64,000 bases of DNA from Serinus canaria (taxonomy: Eukaryota; Chordata; Aves; Passeriformes; Fringillidae). Positions 10,130 to 22,900 of the stretch are shown piece after piece. Under the pieces are notes generated by a model, which was not told where the DNA came from, searched no databases, and saw nothing but the letters and a program-made list of their open reading frames with translations. Position 1 is the stretch's first letter; each line of letters begins with the position of its first letter. Location of the stretch: assembly GCF_022539315.1 (NCBI RefSeq), contig NC_066338.1, positions 3,348,001 to 3,412,000 of the forward strand. The letters run 5' to 3'. Both the position numbers and the translations under genes were made by a program.

Positions 10130-10720
10130 CACCTGTGGGGGCAGCTGGGGCACACAGGGACGGGGATGAGCATGCGGGGACATCCATGGGGACATCCATG
10201 GGGACATCCATGGGGACACAGGGACACTTGTGGGGACAGCGAGGGCACACAGGCACGGGGATGAGCATGCGGGGACATCCATGGGGACATCCATGGGGAC
10301 ACAGGGACACCTGTGGGGACAGCGAGGGCACACAGGCACGGGGATGAGCATGCGGGGACATCCATGGGGACATAGGGACACCTGTGGGGACAGCGAGGGC
10401 ACACAGGCACGGGGATGAGCATGCGGGGACATCCATGGGGACATAGGGACATTTGTGGGGACAGCTGGGGCACACAGGCACGGGGATGAGCATGCGGGGA
10501 CATCCATGGGGACATAGGGACATTTGTGGGGACAGCTGGGGCACACAGGCACGGGGATGAGCATGCGGGGACATCCATGAGGACATCCATGGGGACACCT
10601 GTGGGGACAGCGAGGGCACACAGGCACGGGGATGAGCATCCATGGGGACACTGGGACACCTGTGGGGACAGCTGGGGCACAAGGCACGGGGATGAGCATG
10701 CGGGGAATCCATGGGGACAC
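10130..10720. repeat. minisatellite upstream of the TNXB start exon
   Basis: Seven to eight copies of a unit of roughly 65-95 bases containing ggcacggggatgagcatgcg and ggacatccatgggg. It lies in the probable 5' UTR intron. Confidence 0.88.
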
Positions 10721-11119
10721 ACAGGCACCCACAAAGGACACAGGGACAGAGCTGTGGGGACATCCAAGGGAAACAAACCACGGGGAGGATGTGGGGACAT
10801 CCCGGGGTCACACAGGGGACACCCGTGAAGCACAGGGAACAGCCATGGGGGGATGCAGGGGGACAGGGACATCTTGGAGGACACCGCAGTGACAGAAGGG
10901 GAAGAGAGACACCCGTAGGGGACAGCCACGCACAGTGGGGACAGCACTGGGGACATCCTCAGGGACACATGGGCAGCAGCAGGGGACACAGGAGCCTCTC
11001 TGGAGACACCCGAGGGACACGGGGACACACACACGGGGGGGGGGCAGAGGGACACCCATGGCAACACGGTGGGGGATATTGGGGACACCTGGGGGACATT
11101 CCTGAAGACACCCCAAAGC

Positions 11120-12800
11120 ACAGCCCCTCCCAGTCCCCCCCAGTGACCCCCTCAGTATCTCCCAGTGATTCCCAGTCCCTCCCAGTTCCCCCAGAGCCGC
11201 TGGAGCTGCCCCGTTCCGCCTGGCGCAACCCAATTCCTCCAGTGCCCCCCAGTTCCCCCCAGTTCCCCCCAGTACCTTCCCAGTCCTCTCCCATTTCCCC
11301 CAGTGACCCCCCCGGTTCCCCCCAGTTCCCCCCCGTGTCCCTCCCAGTCCCTCCCAGCTCTCCCAGTGCTCCCCAGTCCCCCCCAGTGCCCAAATTCCCC
11401 CCAGTTAATCCAGTGCCCCCAGTCCTGCCCAGTTCTCCCAGTCTCTCCCAGTTCCCCCCAGTACCTTCCCAGTCCTCTCCCACTTCCCCCAGTGACCCTC
11501 CAGTTCCCCCCCGCGTCCCTCCCAGTCCCTCTCAGCTCTCCCATGCCCCCAGTCCTGCCCCAGTTCTCTCAGTCCTCCCCCAGTCTCTCCCCAGTTCCCC
11601 CCAGTACCTTCCCAGGCCTCTCCCACTTCCCCCAGTGACCCCCAGTTCCACCCCTCCGTCCCTCCCAGTCCCTCCCAGTCCCTCTCAGCTCTCCCAGTGC
11701 TCCCCAGTCCCTCCCAGTGCCCAAATTCCCCCAGTTCTCCCAGTGCCTCCAGTCCTGCCCAGTTCTCCCAGTCTCTCCCAGTTCCCCCCAGTTCCCCCCA
11801 GTACCTTCCCAGTCCTCTCCCACTTCCCCCAGTGACCCCCCAGTTCCCCCCCGCGTGCCTCCCAGTCCCTCCCAGTCCCTCTCAGCTCTCCCAGTGCTCC
11901 CCAGTCCCTCCCAGTGCCCCAATTCCCCCCAGTGCCCCCAGTCCTGCCCAGTTCTCCCAGTGTCTCCCAGTTCCCCCCAGTTCCCCCCAGTACCTTCCCA
12001 GTCCTCTCCCACTTCCCCCAGTGACCCCCCAGTTCCCCCCCGCGTGCCTCCCAGTCCCTCCCAGTCCCTCCCAGCTCTCCCAGTGCTCCCCAGTCCCTCC
12101 CAGTGCTCCAATTCCCCCCAGTTCTCCCAGTGCCCCCAGTCCTGCCCAGTTCTCCCAGTCTCTCCCAGTTCCCCCCAGTACCTTCCCAGTCCTCTCCCAC
12201 TTCCCCCAGTGACCCCCCAGTTCCCCCCCTCGTCCCTCCCAGTCCCTCTCAGCTCTCCCAGTGCTCCCCAGTCCCTCCCAGTGCTCCAATTCCCCCCAAT
12301 TTCCCCCAGTTCTCCCAGTGCCCCCAGTCCTGCCCAGTTCTCCCAGTCTCTCCCAGTTCCCCCCAGTTCCCCCCAGTACCTTCCCAGTCCTCTCCCACTT
12401 CCCCCAATGACCCCCCAGTTCCCCCCCTCCGTCCCTCCCAGTCCCTCCCAGTCCCTCTCAGCTCTCCCAGTGCTCCCCAGTCCCTCCCAGTGCCCCAATT
12501 CCCCCCAGTTAATCCAGTGCCCCCAGTCCTGCCCAGTTCTCCCAGTCTCCTCCAGTTCCCCCAGTACCTTCCCAGTCCTCTCCCACTTCCCCCAGTGACC
12601 CCCAGTTCCCCCCAGTTCCCCCCCTCCGTCCCTCCCAGTCCCTCCCAGTCCCTCTCAGCTCTCCCAGTGCTCCCCAGTCCCTCCCAGTGCTCCAATTCCC
12701 CCCAATTTCCCCCAGTTCTCCCAGTGCCCCCAGTCCTGCCCAGTTCTCCCAGTCTCTCCCAGTTCCCCCAGACCCCCCAGTGCCCCCAGTGCCCCCCAGT
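11120..12800. repeat. CCCAGT-rich long minisatellite
   Basis: Higher-order array of about 150-200-base units built from ccccagt-type motifs (cccagtaccttcccagtcct recurs). It fills the interval between the TNXB start exon and its probable promoter. No gene signal. Confidence 0.88.
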
Positions 12801-12819
12801 CCCCCCAGTTGCCCCAGTA

Positions 12820-12965
12820 CCTCCGGCCGGTCCCGCTGCGCTCTCGCTCTGGGTCGGGTGGGGTGGGCCGGGGGGGGGGGGCCGGGGGCGGGGCCTGGGC
12901 CACGCCCTCCCCGCCCCCCCCAGGGGAGCCGCTCCCGCCCGTGTTTGGGGAGTCGCCATGGAAAC
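12820..12965 (-). promoter_or_regulatory. TNXB: probable TNXB promoter / non-coding first exon (CpG-rich)
   Basis: A short CpG-rich block with GC boxes (ggggcgggg type) stands alone between minisatellites. On the minus strand it ends in CCGGAG followed by GTACTG at 12820-12819, a plausible donor for the 5' UTR exon that the acceptor at 10025 needs. An RFX-like palindrome (GTCGCCATGGAAAC, 12952-12965) sits at its upstream edge. The transcription start is not determined. Confidence 0.45.
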
Positions 12966-13009
12966 CAAACAAGCGAGAGGGAAGGGTTCCCAGTGCTCCC
13001 AGTGCCACC

Positions 13010-14830
13010 AGTAAGGGGCCTCAGGCTGACCCCCGGCTCAGCAGAACCCAGCACAGTCCATCCCAGTGCTCCCAGTAACCCAGCACAGTCCATCCCAGTG
13101 ACACCAGTGACACGGCACAGTCCATCCCAGTGACACCAGTAACACGGCACAGTCCATCCCAGTGACACCAGTGACACCAGTAACCCAGCACAGTCCATCC
13201 CAGTGCTCCCAGTAACACAGCACAGTCCATCCCAGTGACACCAGTAACCCAGCACAGTCCATCCCAGTGACACCAGTGACACCAGTGACACCAGTGACGC
13301 AGCACAGTCCATCCCAGTGCTCCCAGTGCCACCAGTAAGGGGCCTCAGGCTGACCCCCGGCTCAGCAGAACACAGCACAGTCCATCCCAGTGACCCCAGT
13401 AACCCAGCACAGTCCATCCCAGTGACACCAGTAACCCAGCACAGTCCATCCCAGTGACACCAGTAACCCAGCACAGTCCATCCCAGTGACACCAGTAACC
13501 CAGCACAGTCCATCCCAGTGCTCCCAGTAACCCAGCACAGTCCATCCCAGTGACACCAGTAACCCAGCACAGTCCATCCCAGTGACACCAGTGATACCAG
13601 TAACCCAGGACAGTCCATGACTGTGCTCCCAGTAACACAGCACAGTCTGTCCCAGTGACACCAGTTAACACAGCACAGTCCATCCCAGTGCTCCCAGCAA
13701 CACCAGTAACACGGCACAGTCCATCCCAGTGACACCAGTAACACAGCACAGTCCATCCCAGTAACACCAGTAACACCAGTGACACAGCACAGTCCATCCC
13801 AGTGACACCAGTGACACCAGTGACACGGCACAGTCCATCCCAGTGACACCAGTAACACAGCACAGTCCATCCCAGTGACACCAGTAACCCGTCACAGTCC
13901 ATCCCAGTGACACCAGTGCTCCCAGTAACCCAGCACAGTCCATCCCAGTGACACCAGTAACCCGGGCACAGTCCATCCCAGTGACACCAGTGACACCAGT
14001 AACACGGCACAGTCCATCCCAGTGACACCAGTAACCAGCACAGTCCATCCCAGTGACACCAGTAACACAGCACAGTCCATCCCAGTGCTCCCAGTAACAC
14101 CAGTAACACAGCACAGTCCATCCCAGTAACACCAGTAACACAGCACAGTCCATCCCAGTGACACCAGTAACACAGCACAGTCTGTCCCAGTGCTCCCAGT
14201 AACACCAGTAACACAGCACAGTCCATCCCAGTGACACCAGTAACACAGCACAGTCCATCCCAGTGACACCAGTGACACGGCACAGTCCATGCCAGTGCTC
14301 CCAGTCACACCAGTATAGCCTGCCTCAGCGCTCCCAGTGAGACCAGTACTGAGGCACAGCCCGACCCAGGGCTCTCAGTACCACCAGTATAGCCTGCCTC
14401 AGTGCTCCCAGTGACACCAGTAACACAGCACAGTCCATCCCAGTGACACCAGTGACACCAGTAACACGGCACAGTCCATCCCAGTGCTCCCAGTGACACA
14501 GCACAGTCTATCCCAGTGACACCAGTGACATGGCACAGTCCATCCAAGTGACACCAGTAACATGGCACAGCCCACCCCAGTGCTCCCAGTCACACCAGTA
14601 TAGCCTGCCTCAGTGCTCCCAGTGACACCAGTAACACGGCACAGTCCATCCCAGTGACACCAGTAACACAGCACAGTCCATCCCAGTGACACCAGTGACA
14701 CCAGTAACACGGCACAGTCCATCCCAGTGACACCAGTGACACCAGTAACACGGCACAGTCCATCCCAGTGCTCCCAGTCACACCAGTACTGAGGCACAGT
14801 CCGACCCAGGGCTCCCAGTACCACCAGCGC
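13010..14830. repeat. 31-base minisatellite, TNXB-TAP1 intergenic
   Basis: Dozens of copies of cagcacagtccatcccagtg plus acaccagtaac, with insertions of ctcccagt. A longer module (ggggcctcaggctgaccccc) recurs at 13016 and 13340. No gene signal. Confidence 0.93.
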
Positions 14831-15024
14831 GGCTCATCCCAGCGCTCCCAGCACAGCCCCTCCCAGTGCTCCCAGTGCTCCCAGTCCGGGCGTGGCCGTG
14901 ACTCACTGCCCCGGCAGCAACAACAACAGCGGGGGGGGCTCCTGGGGCCCCCCAAAGGCCTGGGGGGGGGGGGACAAGGCGGGGGGACAGCAGGCGGGGG
15001 CGGGGTCAGAGCGGGGGGAGTGCC

Positions 15025-15955
15025 CCGTGCCCAGCCCATATCCCGATATCCCGTGCCCAGCCCATATCCCGATATCCCGTGCCCAGCCCATATCCCGGTA
15101 TCCCGTGTCCAGCCCATATCCCGATATCCCGTGCCCAGCCCATATCCCGATATCCCGTGCCCAGCCCATATCCCGGTTTCCCGTGCCCAGCCCATATCCC
15201 TATATCCCGATATCCCGTGCCCAGCCGATATCCCGATATCCCGTGCCCAGCCCATATCCCGATATCCCGTGCCCAGCCCATATCCCGGTATCCCGTGCCC
15301 AGCCCATATCCCTATATCCCGATATCCCGTGCCCAGCCGATATCCCGATATCCCGTGCCCAGCCCATATCCCGGTATCCCGTGCCCAGCCCATATCCCGA
15401 TATCCCGTGCCCAGCCCATATCCCGATATCCCGTGTCCAGCCCATATCCCGGTATCCCGTGCCCAGCCGATATCCCTATATCCCGATATCCCGTGCCCAG
15501 CCGATATCCCGATAACCCGTGCCCAGCCCATATCCCGGTATCCCGATATCCCGCCCCATGTCCAGCCGATATCCCGATAACCCCTGTCCAGCCGATATCC
15601 CGGTAGCCCTATATCCCGATATCCCGCCCCGTGTCCAGCCGATATCCCGCCCCGTGTCCAGCTGATATCCCGATATCCCTATATCCCGAGTCCAGCCGAT
15701 ATCCCTATATCCCGCCCCGTGTCCAGCCGATATCCCGGTATCCCGATATCCCGTGCCCAGCCGATATCCCGATATCCCACCCCGTGCCCAGCCGATATCC
15801 CGATATCCCGGTATCCCGCCCCGTGTCCAGCCGATATCCCGATACCCCGTGTCCAGCCGATATCCCTGTATCCCGATATCCCTGTATCCCGATATCCCTA
15901 TATCCCGATATCCCGTGCCCAGCCGATATCCCGATATCCCGCTCTCCCGCCCTTC
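15025..15955. repeat. 24-26-base minisatellite
   Basis: Copies of cccatatcccgatatcccgt plus gcccag. The internal GATATC gives each unit a small palindrome. It lies between TNXB and the TAP1 3' end. Confidence 0.93.
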
Positions 15956-16149
15956 TCCTCGCCCTTTTCCCCCCTCCGTGTCCCCCCCGCCCCCGCAGAG
16001 GAATTTTCTCCATCAACACGATGAGCTCATGGAGGGGGGGGAGGGGAGGGGCGGCGGGGCCCCGCCGGGGGGGGGTCCCGGCCCCATCCCCACCCCCACC
16101 CCCGGCGCCTTCACCGCTCCCTTTCTCCATTGTCGCGCGGGTTTGTGCA
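15956..16149 (-). other. G-rich non-repeat segment downstream of TAP1, function unknown
   Basis: On the minus strand an ATG at 16130 in a fair context (GACAATGG) opens a frame rich in Gly and Pro that includes HELIVLMEKIPLRGRG before running into the minisatellite. It starts 20 bases after the TAP1 polyadenylation signal. I do not recognise it and see no donor; it may be chance. Confidence 0.2.
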
Positions 16150-16155
16150 TTTATT
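16150..16155 (-). terminator. TAP1: TAP1 polyadenylation signal
   Basis: AATAAA on the minus strand, about 100 bases after the TAP1 stop codon. It is the only such signal between the stop and the downstream minisatellite. Confidence 0.7.
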
Positions 16156-16255
16156 GACCGATCTCGGTCGCTGTCACAGCTCTGGTCCCCAAGTCACCCC
16201 CTCCCCGCGGTGTCGCCATGCCGGCTGTCACAGGCTGGGTGTCCCCCTCCCAGCC

Positions 16256-19200
16256 CTAGTCATCCCCCTCCCCATCCTCAGTGTCCCCCGCTGTCCCCCA
16301 CGGGAGGGTCCTCAGCTCCTCGGGGCTCCCCAGCTCCCGCAGCCGCCCCCCCTCCAGCAGGGCCACCCTCGGTGCCCGCCGTGCCAGGGCCACCCACGCT
16401 GTCACCAGCAGCACGGCCGGGCCCTCCCCTGGGCGGGGACACAGCAGCTCCTGCTCTACCTGCGGGGACACAGAGGGGACAGGGCACGTGGGGACACGGG
16501 GGGACATGGGGGGGGTCAGGGGAGCTCGGGTGGAGAGCAGGGACCTGGGGAGTGGTGACAGGTGGGACCAAGGGGACACTGGGATTGGGGTCATGAGGAT
16601 GTGGGGAGCCAGGGTAGGTGGGGACATTGGCACCAAGGGGACACAGGGGATTTGGTGGCCCAGGGGACGTGGCACAGGAGACCCCGGGGGACATGGGGGC
16701 GGGGGGGGGGCAGAAACCAAGGGGACACCGGGAGTGGGAACAGAGGGGATACAGGGCACGGGGCAGTGGGGACCCAGGGGACACGGGGCACATTGGGGAC
16801 ACAAGGATTGGGGACCCAAAGGACATGGGGAATGGGAACCCAGAGGGGACAAGGAAGGGACATAGGGAATACACAGGGACCAAAGGGACACAGGGGCAGG
16901 GACACAGGGAATTTGGCCACCTAGGAGACCCCAGGGGACAAGGAGGGCAGCAACCAAGGGGAAATGGGGAGTGGGGACCCAGGGGACACAGGGAGGGAGG
17001 ACCCAGAGGACATGGGGACCCAGGGGACACAGGGAGTGAGGACCCAGAGGACATGGGGACCCAGGGGACACGGGGAGTGGGGACCCAGAGGACATGGGTG
17101 ACACAGGGGGACACGGGAAATGGAGTGGGGACCCAGAGGACATGGGGACCCAGGGGACACTGGGAGTGGGGACCCAGAGGACATGGGGACCCAGGGGACA
17201 CGGGGAGTGAGGACCCAGAGGACATGGGGACCCAGGGGACACAGGCAGTGAGGACCCAGGGGACATGGGGACCCAGGGGACACAGGCAGTGAGGACCCAG
17301 AGGACATGGGGACCCAGGGGACACAGGGAGTGAGGACCAGGGACATGGGGACCCAGGGGACACAGGGAGTGAGGACCCAGAGGACATGGGGACCCAGGGG
17401 ACACAGGGAGTGAGGACCCAGGGGACATGGGGCACATGGGTGACACAAGGATTGGGGACCCAAAGGACATGGGAAATGGGAACCCAGAGGGGACAAGGAA
17501 GGGACATAGGGAATACACAGGGACCAAAGGGACACAGGGGCAGGGACACAGGGAATTTGGCCACCTAGGAGACCCCAGGGGACAAGGAGGGCAGCAACCA
17601 AGGGGAAATGGGGAGTGGGGACCCAGGGGACACAGGGAGGGAGGACCCAGGGACATGGGGACCCAGGGGACACAGGCAGTGAGGACCCAGAGGACATGGG
17701 GACCCAGGGGACACAAGGAGTGAGGACCCAGAGGACATGGGGACCCAGGGGACACGGGGAGTGAGGACCCAGAGGACATGGGGACCCAGGGGACACGGGG
17801 AGGAATGGGACCAGGGGACCCAGGAGGTGGACCATGGGGACCCAGGGGACACAGGCAGTGAGGACCCAGAGGACATGGGGACCCAGGGGACACAAGGAGT
17901 GAGGACCCAGAGGACATGGGGACCCAGGGGACACAGGCAGTGAGGACCCAGGGGACATGGTGACCCCAGAGGACACAGGGAGTGAGGACCCAGGGGATAT
18001 GGGGACCCAGGGGACACGGGGAGTGGGGACCCAGGGGACATGGTGACCCAGGGGACACAAGGAGTGGGGACCCAGAGGACATGGGGACCCAGGGGACACA
18101 GGCCATATGGGGGACACGAGGATTGGGGACCCAGGGGACCAGGGGGATGGGGCTGTGGGACACAGGGACAGGGCTGTGACCTACCTGGCGCCGTGTCACG
18201 GGGTCGAGTGCCCTCGTGGGCTCATCCAGCACCAGCACCTGGGGGTTCCTGAGCAGTGCCCGGGCCAGTGCCACCCCTTGTGCCTGTCCCCCTGAAAGCT
18301 GCATCCCCCGTGGGCCCACCTCTGGGGACAGAGGGGACACCGTGGGGACACCACAAGGATACTGTGGGGACACCACAGGACATTGCAGGGACACACTGGG
18401 GAGCTGCACCCACTGTGCACCTGCTGCTCCGGGGACAGTGAGGGGACAGCAAGGGGACAACAATGGGACACTGTGGTGGCAGCGTGGGGACACTGAGGGG
18501 ACACCACGGAGACACATTTGGGACACCAAGGGACATGTTAGGAAGGACACCCCCTGCACCCCCAGCTCTGGGACACACGGGGGAACAGAGATGGGACAGC
18601 GAGGAAACAGCGAGGTGGCAGAGAGGACATGGAGGGGACAGCATGGGGACACCATAGGGACAGTGAGGGAACAGAGAAGGGACAGAAGGAACAGGGTAGG
18701 GAGACTGTGGGGACACCACAGACACCTTGGGGGTGGCGAAGTGACATCACGGGAACAGCAGGGGACACAATGGGGACGCGATGGGGACACGATGGGGACA
18801 CATTGGGAAAAGCACGGAGACCAAGGGGACACCTCAGACACGCCATTGGGACACTTTTAGGACATCTTTGGGACACACTGCAGGGGCTGTACCTGTGTCA
18901 TAACCCTGCGGCAGCTGCTGGGCCCAGGTGTGCACCCCCACGCGCCGCGCTGCCGCTGTCACCGGTGTCCCCTCCTTGTGTCCCCAACCCAGCCTGATGT
19001 TGGCGCTGAGGATGCGAGACAAGAGGGACGGGCACTGCAGGACACCAGTCACCTGTGGGGACAGGGGACATGGGGGAACATGGGACCCCATCAGGATTTG
19101 GGAGGGACAAGGAGGGGACAAGGACCGCCGCTGTCACCGGTGTCCCCTCCTTGTGTCCCCAACCCAGCCTGATGTTGGCGCTGAGGATGCGAGACAAGAG

Positions 19201-19929
19201 GGACGGGCACTGCAGGACACCAGCCACCTGTGGGGACAGGGGACATGGGGGAGCAGGGGGGAACGTGGGACCCCATCAGGATTTGGGAGGGACAAGGAGG
19301 GGACACGGGGTGGTGGCAGGGTCATGGTGAGGGTGGCTGATGACACGGGGATGGCTGTGAGGAGCTGATGGGAACACAGGACTGGCCTGGGGGGTGGCAA
19401 TGGGGACACGCTGAGGACACAGGGTGACATGGTAGCCATGGCTGTTGGGACAATGGTTGACCTGGGGTAGCCATGGTAACCCACTGGTGACACAGGGGTG
19501 GAACTGGGGACCCGTGTGACACAGAGGTGGAACTGGGGACCCAGGGGGTGGCACTGAGGCACCCACTGGGGACTTTGGGGTGGCAGCAGGGACCCATTTG
19601 GGACACAGGCGTGACCTGAAGGGGGCAGTGAGGGCCTGTTGAGGACCAGGTGTGGACTCAGGGGTGGCAGTGGGGACCTCTTGGGGACAACAGCAGGGGA
19701 TGGATGGTGACCTAGGGGAGGTGGTGGTGGCCCGGGGGTGGCCCGTGTGTGTCACCTGTTCCCGCAGAGCAGGGTCCGACTGAGGGGACAGGGGGGTCCC
19801 GTTCAGCAGCGCCGCCCCCGCCGCCAGGGGGCGCAGCCCCAGCGCGGCCGCCACCAGGGAGCTCTTCCCGCCGCCAGGGGGCGCCAGCACGACCAGAACG
19901 TCCCCGGGTCGCAGCGACAGCGACACATC
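16256..19929 (-). CDS. TAP1: TAP1 nucleotide-binding domain exons 7-10
   Basis: Exon 7 holds Walker A, with Ala in place of the first Gly of GxxGxGKS. Exon 8 holds the Q-loop ([16 protein letters not shown]) and QGYDT. Exon 9 holds LSGGQ and a Walker B with the canonical catalytic Glu508, where human TAP1 has Asp. Exon 10 holds the switch region [10 protein letters not shown] with no His, then an acidic tail ([10 protein letters not shown]) and TAG at 16258-16256. The combination predicts a weak site I (TAP1 Walker with TAP2 signature) and an active site II, the asymmetry established for mammalian TAP. Confidence 0.88.
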
Positions 19930-22900
19930 CTGGTGGCAGGAACGGGAATGGCACCCGGCACATCCCCATGTCCCCTTGTGTCCCCCCGTGTCCCCACTGG
20001 GGCCTTGTCACCCCCTGTCCCATGTGTCCCCCTGTGTCCCCAATGTGCCCTTGTCACCCCCTGTCCCATGTGTGCTCCCGTGTCCCCAATGTGTCCTTGT
20101 CACCCCCTTTCCCAGGTGTCCCCAATGTGCCCTTGTCACACCCTGTCCCATGTGTGCCCTCGTGTCCACACTGTGCCCTTGTCACCCCCTTTCCCATGTG
20201 TGCCCCATGTCCCCAGTGTGCCCTTGTCACCCCCTGTCCCATGTGTGCCCCCATGTTCCCAATGTGTCTTTGTCACACCCTATCCCAGGTGTCCCCAATG
20301 TGCCCTTGTCACCCCCTGTCCCAGGTGTCCCCAATGTGCCCTTGTCACCTCCTGTCCCATGTGTCCCCCCATGTCCCCACTGGGGCCTTGTCACCCCCTG
20401 TCCCATGTGTCCCCCTGTGTCCCAATGTGCCCTTGTCACCCCCTGACCCATGTTTCCCCCTGTGTCCCTAATGTGGCCTTGTCACCTCCTGTCCCATGTG
20501 TCCCCCCGTGTCCCCACTGGGCCCTTGTCACCCCCTGTCCCATGTGTCCCCCCGTGTCCCCAATGTGCCCTTGTCACCCCCTGTCCCATGTGTCCCCCCT
20601 TGTCCCATGTGTCCCCTTGTCACCTCCTGTCCCATGTGTCCCCCCATGTCCCCACTGGGGCCTTGTCACCCCCTGTCCCATGTGTGCCCCCATGTCCCCA
20701 ATGTGCCCTTGTCACACCCTGTCCCATGTGTCCCCACCTGTCCCCACTGTGCCGTTGTCACCTCCTGTCCCATGTGTGCCCCGTGTCCCCAATGTGGCCT
20801 TGTCACCCCCTGTCCCATGTGTACCCCGTGTCCCCAATGTGCCCTTGTCACCCCCTGTCCCATGTGTCCCCCTGTGTCCCATGTGTCCCCTTGTCACCTC
20901 CTGTCCCATGTGTCCCCCCATGTCCCCACTGGGGCCTTGTCACCTCCTGTCCCCTTGTGTCCCCCCGTGTCCCCAATGTGCCCTTGTCACCCCGTACCAT
21001 GTGTCCCCACCTGTCCCCATTGTGGCCTTGTCACCCCCTGTCCCATGTGTGCCCTCGTGTCCCCAATGTGTCCTTGTCACCCCCTGTCCCATGTGTCCCC
21101 CGGTGTCCCCACTGTGCCCTTGTCACCCCCTGTCCCATGTGTCCCCACCTGTCCCATGTGTCCCCTTGTCACCTCCTGTCCCATGTGTCCCCCCATGTCC
21201 CCACTGGGGCCTTGTCACACCCTGTCCCATGTGTCCCCCTGTGTCCCCAATGTCCCCTTGTCACCCCCTGTCCCATGTGTTCCTACCTGTCCCCTCTGTG
21301 CCCTTGTCACCCCCTGTCCCATGTGTGCCCCGTGTCCCCAATGTGCCCTTGTCACCCCCTGTCCCACTTGTCCCCAATGTGCCCTTGTCACCCTGTTCCA
21401 TGTGTCCCCCCATGTCCCCAATGTGGCCTTGTCACCCCCTGTCCCATGTGTGCCCTCCTGTCCCCTGTGTGCCCCCGTGTCCCCAAAGTGCCCTTGTCAC
21501 CCCCTGACCCATGTTTCCCCCTGTGTCCCTAATGTGGTCTTGTCACCTCCTGTCCCATGTGTGCCCCCGTGTCCCCACTGTGCCCTTCTCACCCCCTTTC
21601 CCATGTGTGCCCCATGTCCCCAATGTGCCCTTGTCACTCCCTGTCCCCCAGTCCCCAATGGCCTTTCACCCGTCCATGGTCCTCGGTCCCAATGTGCCCT
21701 TGTCACCCCTGTCCCATGTGTCCCCCGTGTCCCCAATGTGCCCTGTCACCCCGTCCCGTGTCCCCCTGTCCATGGTCCCTTGTCACCCCGTCCATGTGTG
21801 CCCCATTCCCACTGGGCCTGACTCCTGTCCCATGTGTCCCTGTGTCCCCACTCGCCCTCGTCACCTCGTCCATTGCCCCCCGTGTCCCAGTGTGCCCTGT
21901 CACCCCTGTCCCATGTTTCCCCCGTGTCCCCAATGTCCCTGTACCCCCTGTCCCATGTTTCCCCCCGTGTCCCCAATGTGCCCTTGTCACCCCCTGTCCC
22001 ATGTGTCCCCTCGTGTCCCCAGTGTGCCCTTGTCACCCCCTTTCCCAGGTGTCCCCTCGTGTCCCCAGTGTGCCCTTGTCACACCCTGTCCCATGTGTCC
22101 CCATGTGCCCTCATTGTCCCCTTGTCACTCCCTGTCCCACCTGTCCCCCTGTGTCCCCAGTGTGCCCTTCTCACCCCCTGTCCCATGTGTCCCCATGTGT
22201 CCCCAATGTGTCCTTGTCACCTCCTGTCCCATGTGCCCTCGTGTCCCCAATGTGTCCTTGTCACCCCCTATCCCATGTGTCCCCCTGTGTCCCCACTGTG
22301 CCCTTCTCACCCCCTTTCCCATGTGTGCCCCATGTCCCCAGTGTGCCCTTGTCACCCCTGTCCCATGTGTCCCCCTGTGTCCCATATGTCCCCTTCTCAC
22401 CCCCTGTCCCATGTGTCCCCCCCATGTCCCCAATGTGCCCTTGTCACCCCCTGTCCCATTTGTCCCCCCACATCCCCAGTATTCCCTTGTCCCCCCTTGT
22501 CCCCAATACCCCCTTGTCCCCCCCTGTCCCCTTGTCCCCCCATGTCCCCAAAACCCCTTTGTCCCCCCCTGTCCCCTTGTCACCCCCCCGTCCCTGTGTC
22601 CCCCACACCTTGAGGACTGGCTCGGACCGCCCAGGGTATGACATCCAGACATTCTTGAGGCACAGGCCTCGTGTCCCTGCGGTGTCACAGCTCTGGGGGG
22701 GCACAGGTGACGGTGGCCCTGCCACTGTCCCTGTCCTGGCCTGCTCCAGCAGTTCCAGGAGTGTCTCAGAGGAGCCAACGGCCTTGGCCAGGGTCGGGAC
22801 GTACAGCAGCACAGCCTGGGGACACGAGGTGACATGGGGGAGCCATGGCAGGGCCTGAGGGCATGGGAGGACTTGGGGGACACAAGGGACATTGGGGACA

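Noticed and set aside
13010..15955. Regularly spaced repeats considered as a CRISPR array
   Set aside because: They are contiguous tandem units without unique spacers, in a vertebrate genome.
19127..19227. Second copy of the TAP1 Q-loop exon as a real exon
   Set aside because: It lacks the 3' third and a donor; the intact exon at 18893-19052 fits the frame.
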